A stretch of 15,148 bases of DNA, from contig JAWWBN010000073.1 of assembly GCA_033720955.1 (NCBI GenBank), positions 1-15,148 of the forward strand, written 5' to 3'. Positions within the stretch are counted from its first letter, which is position 1; every line of letters begins with the position of its first letter. The stretch is from JAWWBN01 sp033720955 (GTDB lineage Bacteria > Acidobacteriota > Thermoanaerobaculia > Multivoradales > JAHEKO01). The notes beneath the pieces were generated by a model that ran no database searches, was not told the origin of the DNA, and was given only the letters and a program-made list of their open reading frames with translations. Below are positions 7,440-13,891 of this stretch, one piece after another. The position numbers were made by a program, and so were the translations under genes.

Positions 7440-8375
7440 ATGCCCACCGTCCTGATCTCGACCTCCTCCTTCGGACGCCACGGCGGTCGAGCGCTCGACC
7501 GTCTGGAGGCGGCCGGCTGGCAGGTGCGCACCAATCCCCACGGCCGCCGGCTGGAGCGCGCCGAGACCGCCGCTCTTCTCGCCGGCGCGGACGCCCTGAT
7601 CGCCGGCACCGAGCGGCTCGACCGGGAGATCCTCGCCGGGGCGTCCCGGCTCCGGGTGATCTCCCGCTGCGGCGGCGGTCTCGACAACGTGGACCTCGAG
7701 GCGGCCCGAGAGCTCGGGATCGTGGTCGCCAGCGCGCCCGGGCCCCCGGCCCGCGCCGTGGCCGAGCTGGCCCTGGCGGGGATCCTCCACCTGCTCCGCG
7801 AGGTGGGCGCGGCCGACCGCAATCTGCGCTCCGGCCGGTGGCGGAAGCGGATGGGCCGGCTGCTCCACCGCAAGACCGTCGGCCTGGTCGGGTTCGGCCG
7901 GGTGGGCCGGCGGCTCGCGGAGCTCCTGGCGCCGTTCGAGGTGGAGCTGCTGGTCGCCGATCCCGAGCCCGATCGCGCCGCGGCCGAGCGGCTGGGCGCC
8001 CGGTACGTGGAGCTCGACGAGCTCCTCGCGAGGGCCGACGTCGTCAGCCTGCATCTGCCGCTCACCGCCCGAACCCGGCATCTGATCGGCGCCTCGGAGC
8101 TGGCCTCGATGCGCCCCGGCTCGGTGCTGGTCAACACCGCCCGCGGCGGCCTGGTGGACGAGGAGGCCCTGGCCGAGCGGCTGCGCGACGGGGCCCTGGC
8201 GGGCGCCTACCTGGACGTCTTCGAGCGGGAGCCGTACGAGGGTCCGCTGACGGGTCTCTCCAACGTGCTCCTGACCCCGCACGTGGGCTCCTACGCGGCG
8301 GAGAGCCGCGAGCGGATGGAGGTCGAGGCGGTCGAAAACCTGCTGCTATCCTTCCCCCGAGACGAGACGGGATGA
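7440..8375 (+). CDS. D-isomer-specific 2-hydroxyacid dehydrogenase (phosphoglycerate-dehydrogenase-like)
   Basis: NAD(P)-dependent oxidoreductase of 311 residues that interconverts a D-2-hydroxyacid and a 2-ketoacid. The NAD-binding loop is GFGRVG (151-156) followed by a D-family acidic residue in VADPEPD. The catalytic triad is intact: R235 (NTARGGLVD), E264 (FEREPYEG) and H281 (LTPHVGS), with Arg-Glu spacing of 29 as in E. coli SerA. Length fits the minimal two-domain form, without the ACT or intervening domains of many SerA proteins. A true housekeeping SerA is unlikely because the gene sits inside a sugar cluster and its stop overlaps the ATG of an SDR epimerase gene (ATGA). The substrate is more likely a sugar-derived hydroxy or keto acid; this is inference from context. 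Start: ATG at 7440, with AGAGG eight bases upstream. Confidence 0.9.
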   Translation: MPTVLISTSSFGRHGGRALDRLEAAGWQVRTNPHGRRLERAETAALLAGADALIAGTERLDREILAGASRLRVISRCGGGLDNVDLEAARELGIVVASAPGPPARAVAELALAGILHLLREVGAADRNLRSGRWRKRMGRLLHRKTVGLVGFGRVGRRLAELLAPFEVELLVADPEPDRAAAERLGARYVELDELLARADVVSLHLPLTARTRHLIGASELASMRPGSVLVNTARGGLVDEEALAERLRDGALAGAYLDVFEREPYEGPLTGLSNVLLTPHVGSYAAESRERMEVEAVENLLLSFPRDETG

Positions 8376-9262
8376 CGCGCGCGTTGGTCACCGGCGGAGC
8401 CGGCTTCCTCGGCAGCTTCCTGGCCGAGGCCCTGGCCGGCGCCGGGTGGGAGGTGACGATCTTCGACCGGCGGGAGAGCGACCACCTGCCCGAGGGAGGC
8501 ACCTCGGTGGTGGGCTCCATCCTGGACCGCGAGGCGCTCGCCGAGGCCGCCCGGGGGTCCGACGCGGTTTATCACCTGGCGGCCCTGGCCGACCTCGAGC
8601 GGGCTCGCGACGAGCCGGTGGCGGCCGCCGAGAGCACCGTCCTGGGCACCGTCCACGCCCTGGAGGCGGCCCGGCAGGCCGGGGCGAAGCGCTTCGTCTT
8701 CGCCAGCACGGTCTACGTCTACAGCCGGGCGGGAGGCTTCTACCGCTGCTCCAAGCAGGCCGGCGAGAGCTTCGTGGAGGAGTACCAGCGGCGGTTCGGC
8801 CTCCCCTTCACCATCCTCCGCTACGGCAGCCTCTACGGACCCCGGGCCGACCCCAGCAACGGCGTCTACCGCCTGCTCCAGGCGGCCGCGGCCGACGGCT
8901 CGATCCGCCACGCCGGTCACGCCGACGATCAGCGCGAGTACATCCACGTCGAGGACGCGGCGCGTCTGAGCGTCGAGATCCTGGCGCCCGACTACGAGAA
9001 CCAGCATCTGATCCTCACCGGCCCCTACCCCATGCGGCTCGGCGACCTCTTCGTCATGTTCTCCGAGATCCTCGGCCGCGACGTCGAGGTCCGCTACGAG
9101 CCCACCGGCCCCGACCACGAGCACTACCGCGTCACCCCCTACGCCTTCCAGCCCGGCCTGGGGCGCAAGCTGACCTCGACCTGCTACGTGGACATGGGCC
9201 AGGGCCTCCTGCAGATGCTCGAGGAGATCCGCCGGCAGACCGAGCCCGAACCGGGATCGTGA
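8372..9262 (+). CDS. NAD-dependent epimerase/dehydratase (extended SDR), short form
   Basis: Cytoplasmic sugar-nucleotide epimerase, dehydratase or reductase of 296 residues. The NAD motif TGGAGFLG is at 7-14. Catalytic residues are S112/T113 (FASTVYVYS) and the YxxxK pair Y124/K128 (FYRCSKQAGE). The gap from the serine/threonine to the tyrosine is only about 12 residues, roughly half that of RmlB or GalE, because the loop that usually carries the substrate-contacting Glu/Pro segment is missing. The later segment YIHVEDAARL matches the usual site that closes over the sugar. The substrate cannot be told from sequence. The ATG overlaps the stop of the dehydrogenase gene by ATGA and the TGA overlaps the next GTG, so translation of 7440-10646 is probably coupled and the four enzymes probably share a pathway. 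Confidence 0.88.
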   Translation: MTRALVTGGAGFLGSFLAEALAGAGWEVTIFDRRESDHLPEGGTSVVGSILDREALAEAARGSDAVYHLAALADLERARDEPVAAAESTVLGTVHALEAARQAGAKRFVFASTVYVYSRAGGFYRCSKQAGESFVEEYQRRFGLPFTILRYGSLYGPRADPSNGVYRLLQAAAADGSIRHAGHADDQREYIHVEDAARLSVEILAPDYENQHLILTGPYPMRLGDLFVMFSEILGRDVEVRYEPTGPDHEHYRVTPYAFQPGLGRKLTSTCYVDMGQGLLQMLEEIRRQTEPEPGS

Positions 9263-9981
9263 ACGCGGCCATCGTCACCGCGCGGGCCGGCAGCAAGTCG
9301 ATCCGCGACAAGAACGTCTTCCCGGTGGGGGGCCGGCCGCTGGTGGCCTACCCGATCGACGCCGCCCGGGCGGCGCGACGGATCTCGGCCGTGCTGGTCT
9401 CCACCGACGGCGAGTCGATCGCCGCCGTGGCGCGCGAGCGCGGCTGTCAGGTGATCGAGCGGCCCGACGAGCTGGGCGGCGACCACGTCAACCACGGCGA
9501 CGTGATCCGTCACGCCGTGCGCGAGGCCGACCGCCGGCTCGACGGCCTCCGGAACGTCGTCCTCCTCCTCGGCAACACGGTGATGATCGACGGGCCGCTC
9601 ATCGACCGCTGTCTCGCGATCCTCGAGGACGAGCCGGAGCTCGACTCGGTGATGACGGTCTGGGAGGCCGCCGACGACCACCCGTTGCGCGCCCTGGAGA
9701 TCGGCGAGGACGGCCTGCTGTCGCCCTACGGCGACCCGCGCCGCGAGGTCTCGACCGAGCGCCAGTCCTACCCGCCGGCGTACTACTACGACCAGGGGGT
9801 CTGGGCCTTCCGCAAGGAGTGCGTCGAGCGGCGCGACGGCCCCAACCCCTGGTGGTGGATGGGCCGCCGGTGCCGTCCCGTGGTGCGGGAGTGGGTGACC
9901 GGGCGCGACGTCCACACCGTCTTCGACGTGGCGATCGCCGAGTGGTGGCTCGACCGCAACCCCGGCGGCGGGTCGGGATGA
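9259..9981 (+). CDS. Acylneuraminate cytidylyltransferase-like enzyme (NeuA/KdsB superfamily), divergent
   Basis: Predicted CTP-dependent sugar-activating enzyme of 240 residues. The N-terminal nucleotide loop TARAGSKSIRDKN (7-19) matches the NeuA/KdsB signature, followed by GGRPLVAYPIDAA. A family-type C-terminal segment VFDVAIAEWWL with D223 provides a candidate metal-binding Asp. The region that in typical members reads LLQPTSP is here LLLGNTVMI (102-110), so the conserved Gln-Pro-Thr-Ser-Pro is lost; this suggests a different acceptor sugar. A PAYYYDQGVWAF stretch is also prominent. The GTG start at 9259 overlaps the previous TGA (GTGA); a longer open frame upstream is only the shadow of the epimerase gene. 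The end overlaps the HAD phosphatase ATG. No NeuB or KdsA synthase is in the window, so calling the product CMP-sialic acid or CMP-Kdo would be unjustified. Confidence 0.87.
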   Translation: MNAAIVTARAGSKSIRDKNVFPVGGRPLVAYPIDAARAARRISAVLVSTDGESIAAVARERGCQVIERPDELGGDHVNHGDVIRHAVREADRRLDGLRNVVLLLGNTVMIDGPLIDRCLAILEDEPELDSVMTVWEAADDHPLRALEIGEDGLLSPYGDPRREVSTERQSYPPAYYYDQGVWAFRKECVERRDGPNPWWWMGRRCRPVVREWVTGRDVHTVFDVAIAEWWLDRNPGGGSG

Positions 9982-10646
9982 CCCCCGCCGCCCAGGCGGT
10001 CCTCTTCGACTTCGACGGCGTCATCGTGGAGTCGGGGCCCATCAAGACGGCGGCCTTCCGCGAGCTGTTCGCCGACCGGCCCGAGATCCAGGAGGCGGTG
10101 GTGGCCCACCATCGCCGGCATCTCGGGCTCTCCCGCTATCGGAAGTTCGAGTGGATCTACCGCAACCTGCTGGGGCGGGAGCTCACTCCCGGCGAAGCGC
10201 AGCGGCTGGGGCGGGAGTTCTCGCGGCTCGTGCTCGACAGGGTCCTCGCCTGCCCCTTGGTCCCCGGGGCGCGGGAGCTCCTGGAGAGGCTCTCGGGCTC
10301 CATCCCCGCCTTCGTGGTCTCGGGCACGCCGCAGGAGGAGCTCGACCTGATCGTGGACCGGCGGTCGCTGCGCCCCCTCTTCACCGAGGTCCACGGCTCT
10401 CCGCCGGAGAAGCCCGAGATCGTCGCCGGCATCGTGGAGCGTCACGGCCTGGACCGCCGTCGCGTCTGGCTCGTCGGCGACGGGCTCTCCGACCAGGCGG
10501 CCGCCGCCGAGGCCGGCGTGCGGTTCGTGGCCCGCGAGGCGCCGGGCGAGCCGGCGCCCGCCTGGCGGCAGCCGGTCACCCGGATCGGCGACCTGGCCGA
10601 GCTCGCGAGCCGCTGGCAGGGATCGGTTCTCCCCGCCGGGCGGTGA
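9978..10646 (+). CDS. HAD-superfamily phosphatase (phosphoglycolate-phosphatase-like)
   Basis: Small-molecule phosphatase of 222 residues. HAD motifs are complete: motif I LFDFDGVIVES (nucleophile D11, acid/base D13), motif II VVSGT (S115), motif III K145 (PPEKPEI) and motif IV VGDGLSD (D168, D172). A helical cap lies between motifs I and II, as in subfamily I enzymes. It overlaps the cytidylyltransferase stop by ATGA. In sialic-acid and Kdo pathways a HAD phosphatase (KdsC or NeuA-fused type) removes phosphate from the ulosonic acid just before CMP activation, so this neighbour fits the same logic, although the fold is closer to phosphoglycolate phosphatase than to cap-less KdsC. It could also be a general repair phosphatase. 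A long in-frame extension upstream to 9819 is excluded because motif I starts ten residues after this ATG. Confidence 0.9.
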   Translation: MTPAAQAVLFDFDGVIVESGPIKTAAFRELFADRPEIQEAVVAHHRRHLGLSRYRKFEWIYRNLLGRELTPGEAQRLGREFSRLVLDRVLACPLVPGARELLERLSGSIPAFVVSGTPQEELDLIVDRRSLRPLFTEVHGSPPEKPEIVAGIVERHGLDRRRVWLVGDGLSDQAAAAEAGVRFVAREAPGEPAPAWRQPVTRIGDLAELASRWQGSVLPAGR

Positions 10647-10660
10647 GACCGCGCGCCCCC

Positions 10661-10689
10661 TTGGAGGAGGTGCCGCGCGCCGGTAATGT
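10661..10689 (+). promoter_or_regulatory. Candidate promoter in the 95-base gap before the second epimerase gene
   Basis: TTGGAG (10661-10666) and TAATGT (10684-10689) are separated by exactly 17 bases. Each is only a partial match to sigma70 consensus. Transcription would begin near 10696 and leave a leader of about 46 bases. The gap is one of only two of this size between genes, and the downstream gene has one of the best ribosome sites in the window, so a new transcription unit here is plausible. Confidence 0.4.
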
Positions 10690-10732
10690 CGGATGTTCTC
10701 TGGCGGCGGCGCTCGGGAGGGACGGTCTGTAT

Positions 10733-10737
10733 GGAGG
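10733..10737 (+). promoter_or_regulatory. Shine-Dalgarno GGAGG for the gene at 10742, within a four-codon mini-ORF
   Basis: GGAGG lies four bases before ATG 10742, fixing this start. The same bases fall within a tiny open frame, ATG GAG GAT GAA TGA (10731-10745), whose stop overlaps the real start as ATGA. A GGGAGGG nine bases before the mini-ORF could serve it. Confidence 0.6.
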
Positions 10738-10741
10738 ATGA

Positions 10742-11662
10742 ATGAGCAAGATCCTGGTCACCGGCGGGCTCGGCGTCGTCGGCACGCACCTCACCCGGCA
10801 GCTTCGCGAGCGAGGACACGACGTCTGGGTGGCCGACCTCCCGCACCACCACGAGGAGCAGTACATCCGCTGCGACGTGGGCTCCTACCGCCAGCTCGCG
10901 CGGGCCGTGGACCGCACCGAGCCCGACCTGGTCTACCACCTGGCGGCGGAGTTCGGGCGGTGGAACGGCGAGGACTACTACGACACCCTCTGGCGCACCA
11001 ACGCGGTGGGCACCAAGAACCTGATCCGGCTGCAGGAGGCTCGGGGCTTCCGCATGGTCTTCAGCTCCAGCTCGGAGGTCTACGGCGACTACGACGGCGT
11101 CATGGAGGAGTCGGTCATGGACCGGCTGGAGGTGCGCCAGCTCAACGACTACGCCATCACCAAGTGGGTCAACGAGCAGCAGATCCTCAACTCGGCGGCC
11201 ATGTTCGGCACCGAGACGGTGCGGGTGCGGCTCTTCAACACCTACGGACCGGGCGAGTACTACAGCCCCTACCGCTCGGTGAACTGCCTCTTCACCTACC
11301 GCGCCCTCCACGGCCTGCCGTACACCGTCTACCTGGACCACCACCGGACGTCGTCGTACATCACCGACACCACCCGCACCCTGGCCAACATCGTGGAGAG
11401 CTTCCAGCCGGGCGAGGTCTACAACATCGCCAGCTCCGAGTACCACGACATCAAACAGCTCTCCGACCTGATCCTGGCGGAGGTCGGGAGCGACGACTCG
11501 CAGGTGGAGTACAGGGAGGCCGAGCCCTTCACCACCCGGGACAAGAAGGTGGACGTCTCGAAGGCGGAGCGGGACCTGGACCACTCGCCCAGGGTCTCGC
11601 TGGCGGAGGGGGTGGCGCGGACCGTGGCGTGGATGCGGGAGGTCTACGGCGTCGAAGAGTGA
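10742..11662 (+). CDS. NAD-dependent epimerase/dehydratase (extended SDR; dTDP-glucose dehydratase/UDP-uronate decarboxylase-like)
   Basis: Sugar-nucleotide modifying enzyme of 306 residues, acting in the cytoplasm on a UDP-, dTDP- or GDP-sugar. NAD motif TGGLGVVG at 7-14; catalytic serines at 108-111 (SSSSEVYG); YxxxK at Y137/K141 (NDYAITKW). RLFNTYGPGEYYSPYRS and HHRTSSYITDTTRTL are full-length matches to the sugar-binding half of the family. Strikingly ordered segments such as EFGRWNGEDYYDTLWRTN and EPFTTRDKKVDVSKA look like those of a tightly conserved subfamily found in many EPS loci, but I cannot name its substrate. Compared with the SDR at 8372 it has the normal Ser-to-Tyr spacing, so the two are not recent duplicates. 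Start ATG is fixed by GGAGG. Confidence 0.9.
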   Translation: MSKILVTGGLGVVGTHLTRQLRERGHDVWVADLPHHHEEQYIRCDVGSYRQLARAVDRTEPDLVYHLAAEFGRWNGEDYYDTLWRTNAVGTKNLIRLQEARGFRMVFSSSSEVYGDYDGVMEESVMDRLEVRQLNDYAITKWVNEQQILNSAAMFGTETVRVRLFNTYGPGEYYSPYRSVNCLFTYRALHGLPYTVYLDHHRTSSYITDTTRTLANIVESFQPGEVYNIASSEYHDIKQLSDLILAEVGSDDSQVEYREAEPFTTRDKKVDVSKAERDLDHSPRVSLAEGVARTVAWMREVYGVEE

Positions 11663-11702
11663 GCCGGCCGCCGTTCGGGTCCTCGTCTGGTTCGGGGGCA
11701 GC
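11659..11702 (+). other. Probable frameshifted 5' end of the following glycosyltransferase gene
   Basis: In the frame of the downstream gene these bases encode AAVRVLVWFGGS, a textbook first beta-strand and loop of a GT4 glycosyltransferase, yet no ATG, GTG or TTG opens that frame. In another frame a GTG at 11659-11661 overlaps the previous stop (GTGA), exactly the arrangement of the neighbouring starts at 9259, 12770 and 13888. One missing base within GCCGGCCGCC (about 11663-11672) would join them as M-S-R-P-A-V-R-V-L-V. Confidence 0.55.
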
Positions 11703-12773
11703 ATGTTCGAGAGCCGGGGGACCCACTCCCGGGTGCGCAACCTGGTCGCGGCCCTGGGCCGCCAGAGCGGCGTCGAGCTGCTCGCGGTGACCGGCGACGG
11801 GCCGGAGGCCGGCGAGAGGCTGGGCGTCGCTCACCGCGGCTTCGCGAGCCCGGAGGAGGGACCGGCGGCGCTGGCCGCCGCGGTGGCGGCCTTTCGCCCC
11901 CGGGTGGTGCACGGCCACACCCACAAGGCGCTGCGGCTCCTCTCCGAGATCCCGGCTCCTGCGGTCCGGGTCGCCGACCTGCACGGCGATCGGGCGGGCG
12001 AGAAGCTCGAGCAGAGCTGGCGCCCGTGGAGCCAGAGAATCCGGGGCTACCTCCGGGACCGGGCCGAGGACCGCCTCCTCCTGCCGCGGCTCGACGCCTT
12101 CACGGTGGTCACCGAGGCGCTTGCGAGGCGGGTGCGCCGGTTCGGCAAGCCGGTGGCGATCGTTCCCGGCGGCGTCGATCCCGAGCTCTTCCGCCCGACG
12201 CCCTCCCCGCCCGCCCCGGAGCTGCGGATCGGCTACGCGGGCAACTTCCGCCCCTACCAGGGGATCGGTCAGATCCTCGACGCGGCGGAGCGGCTCGTCC
12301 GGCAGGGCGCCTCCGTGCGCTTTCGCCTGATCGGCGACCTCGCCGCCTTCCCGGAGATCGGGGAGCGCGCCCGCCGCATTCTGGGCGACAATCTGGAGAC
12401 GGTGCCCCACATCCCCTACGAGGAGGTGCCGGCGATGCTGGCGCCGATGGACGTCCTGCTGGTTCCCCGACCCGACAACCGCACCGCCCGCCACGGCTTT
12501 CCCTCGAAGCTCCCCGAGTACCTGGCGATGGGCAAGGCGGTGGTGGCCACCCGGGTCGGCGACCCCGGCCGGATGCTCCGCCACGGCGAGAACGGCCTGC
12601 TGGTGGCCGCCGGCTCGGGCGCGGAGCTGGCCGACGCCCTGCTGCTCCTGCGCGACCCCGCGCTCCGGGAGCGGCTGGGGAGGGCGGCCCGCCGGGACGC
12701 GGTGGAGCGGTTCTCCTGGGACCGGGTGGCGGCCGATCTGGCCGGGTTCCTGAGGGGGGTGGCCCGAGCGTGA
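11703..12773 (+). CDS. GT4-family glycosyltransferase (N-terminus probably lost to a frameshift)
   Basis: Cytoplasmic or membrane-associated retaining glycosyltransferase that would add a sugar to the lipid-linked EPS repeat. From ATG 11703 the chain is 356 residues. The N-terminal half begins at FESRGTHSRVRNLVAAL, the acceptor-side helix after the first strand. The C-terminal GT-B half is complete: IVPGGVDPELFRP, IGYAGNFRPYQGI, then the nucleotide-sugar site GFPSKLPEYLAMGKAVVATR with E272, and HGENGLLV before terminal helices. ATG 11703 is the only usable start in this frame and has GGGGG five bases upstream, but it omits the first beta-strand, which is encoded just before it. The true gene therefore probably starts at GTG 11659 with a one-base sequencing error or mutation. 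The stop overlaps the GTG of the epimerase gene. Donor and acceptor are unknown. Confidence 0.85.
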   Translation: MFESRGTHSRVRNLVAALGRQSGVELLAVTGDGPEAGERLGVAHRGFASPEEGPAALAAAVAAFRPRVVHGHTHKALRLLSEIPAPAVRVADLHGDRAGEKLEQSWRPWSQRIRGYLRDRAEDRLLLPRLDAFTVVTEALARRVRRFGKPVAIVPGGVDPELFRPTPSPPAPELRIGYAGNFRPYQGIGQILDAAERLVRQGASVRFRLIGDLAAFPEIGERARRILGDNLETVPHIPYEEVPAMLAPMDVLLVPRPDNRTARHGFPSKLPEYLAMGKAVVATRVGDPGRMLRHGENGLLVAAGSGAELADALLLLRDPALRERLGRAARRDAVERFSWDRVAADLAGFLRGVARA

Positions 12774-13891
12774 GCCGCCCCCGCCTGCTCTTCGTGGTCG
12801 GGGCCCGGCCCAACTTCGTCAAGGCGGCTCCGGTGGTGTCGGCGGCCCGCGCCGACGGAGGCTTCCGGGTGCGGCTGGTGCACACCGGCCAGCACTACGA
12901 CGCCGCGCTCTCGTCCGAGATCTTTCGCGACCTCGAGCTCCCCGAGCCCGATCTGCACCTCGGCGTCGGGTCGGGCAGCCACGCCGCCCAGACGGCCGAG
13001 GTGATGGTCCGGCTGGAGCCCGTCCTCCAGGAGGAGGCCCCCGACGGCCTGGTGGTCTTCGGCGACGTCAACTCGACGCTGGCGGCGGCGATCACGGCGG
13101 CCAAGCTGGAGATCCCGATCGCCCACGTCGAAGCAGGCCTGCGCTCGTTCGACGACACCATGCCCGAGGAGATCAATCGGCGGCTGACCGACGTCATCTC
13201 GCGCTGGCTCTTCGCCACCGAGGAGAGCGCCGTCGCCAACCTGCGTCGGGAGGGCCACGCCGGCGAGCGCGTCTTCCTGGTGGGCAACACCATGATCGAC
13301 AGCCTCGAGCGACACCGGCGGCGGGCGCGCGAGAAGCTGCCGGAGCTGCGCCGCCGGCTGCGGCTCGGGGAGTCGGCCTACGCGGTGCTCACCCTGCACC
13401 GCCCGAGCAACGTGGATGACGCCGTGGCGCTCGACGGGCTGCTCGCGGCGTTCGAGCGGATCGGGTCGCGGCTCCCGGTGCTCTTCCCGGTGCACCCCCG
13501 CACCCGCGCCCGGCTGGAGGGCCGCCCTGCCGGCGGCGGGCCGGGCCTCCGGCTGCTCGAGCCGCTCTCCTACCTCGACTTTCTCGCGCTCATGGACGGG
13601 GCGCGGCTGGTCCTCACCGACTCCGGCGGCATCCAGGAGGAGACCACGGCTCTCGGCGTGCCCTGTCTCACCCTGCGCGACAACACCGAGCGGCCGGCCA
13701 CCGTGGAGCTCGGCACCAATCGGCTGGTGGGAAACGACCCCGCGCGGATCCTGTCGGCGGTGGACGAGGAGCTCGCAAAGCCCTTCCCCCGGCCCTCGTC
13801 GCCGCCGCCGCTCTGGGACGGCCGGGCCGCGGGACGGATCCTCGACGTTCTGCGCCGGGACCTGGGCCCGCCGCCGGCGACGGACCGGTGA
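12770..13891 (+). CDS. wecB: UDP-N-acetylglucosamine 2-epimerase (non-hydrolysing)
   Basis: Cytoplasmic enzyme of 373 residues that interconverts UDP-GlcNAc and UDP-ManNAc, feeding aminosugar or ManNAcA synthesis. Family motifs run in order: GARPNFVKAAPVV (11-23), HTGQHYD (38-44), FGDVNST with D99, HVEAGLRSFD with E121, MPEEINRRLTD with E133, LTLHRPSNVD with H210, and DSGGIQEE, then TERPATVELGTNRLVG. D99, E121, E133 and H210 align by motif with the catalytic D95, E117, E131 and H213 of E. coli WecB. The GTG start overlaps the previous stop (GTGA); a longer open frame upstream is the shadow of the glycosyltransferase. With the WbpA-like dehydrogenase at 6077 it could supply UDP-ManNAcA or a related uronate. 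A hydrolysing NeuC-type reaction releasing free ManNAc is an alternative that sequence alone cannot exclude. Confidence 0.95.
   Translation: MSRPRLLFVVGARPNFVKAAPVVSAARADGGFRVRLVHTGQHYDAALSSEIFRDLELPEPDLHLGVGSGSHAAQTAEVMVRLEPVLQEEAPDGLVVFGDVNSTLAAAITAAKLEIPIAHVEAGLRSFDDTMPEEINRRLTDVISRWLFATEESAVANLRREGHAGERVFLVGNTMIDSLERHRRRAREKLPELRRRLRLGESAYAVLTLHRPSNVDDAVALDGLLAAFERIGSRLPVLFPVHPRTRARLEGRPAGGGPGLRLLEPLSYLDFLALMDGARLVLTDSGGIQEETTALGVPCLTLRDNTERPATVELGTNRLVGNDPARILSAVDEELAKPFPRPSSPPPLWDGRAAGRILDVLRRDLGPPPATDR

Noticed and set aside
8347..8352. TATCCT as a -10 box for the SDR gene at 8372.
   Set aside because: It is coding sequence (Leu-Ser-Phe) of the preceding gene, no matching -35 was found, and the two genes are coupled by ATGA.
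7440..8375. Housekeeping serine-pathway SerA.
   Set aside because: It lacks the extra C-terminal domains of many SerA proteins and is embedded by overlap in a sugar gene chain.
9819..9977. An open frame extending the HAD phosphatase upstream.
   Set aside because: It is the shadow of the cytidylyltransferase gene; HAD motif I lies ten residues after ATG 9978, the normal distance.
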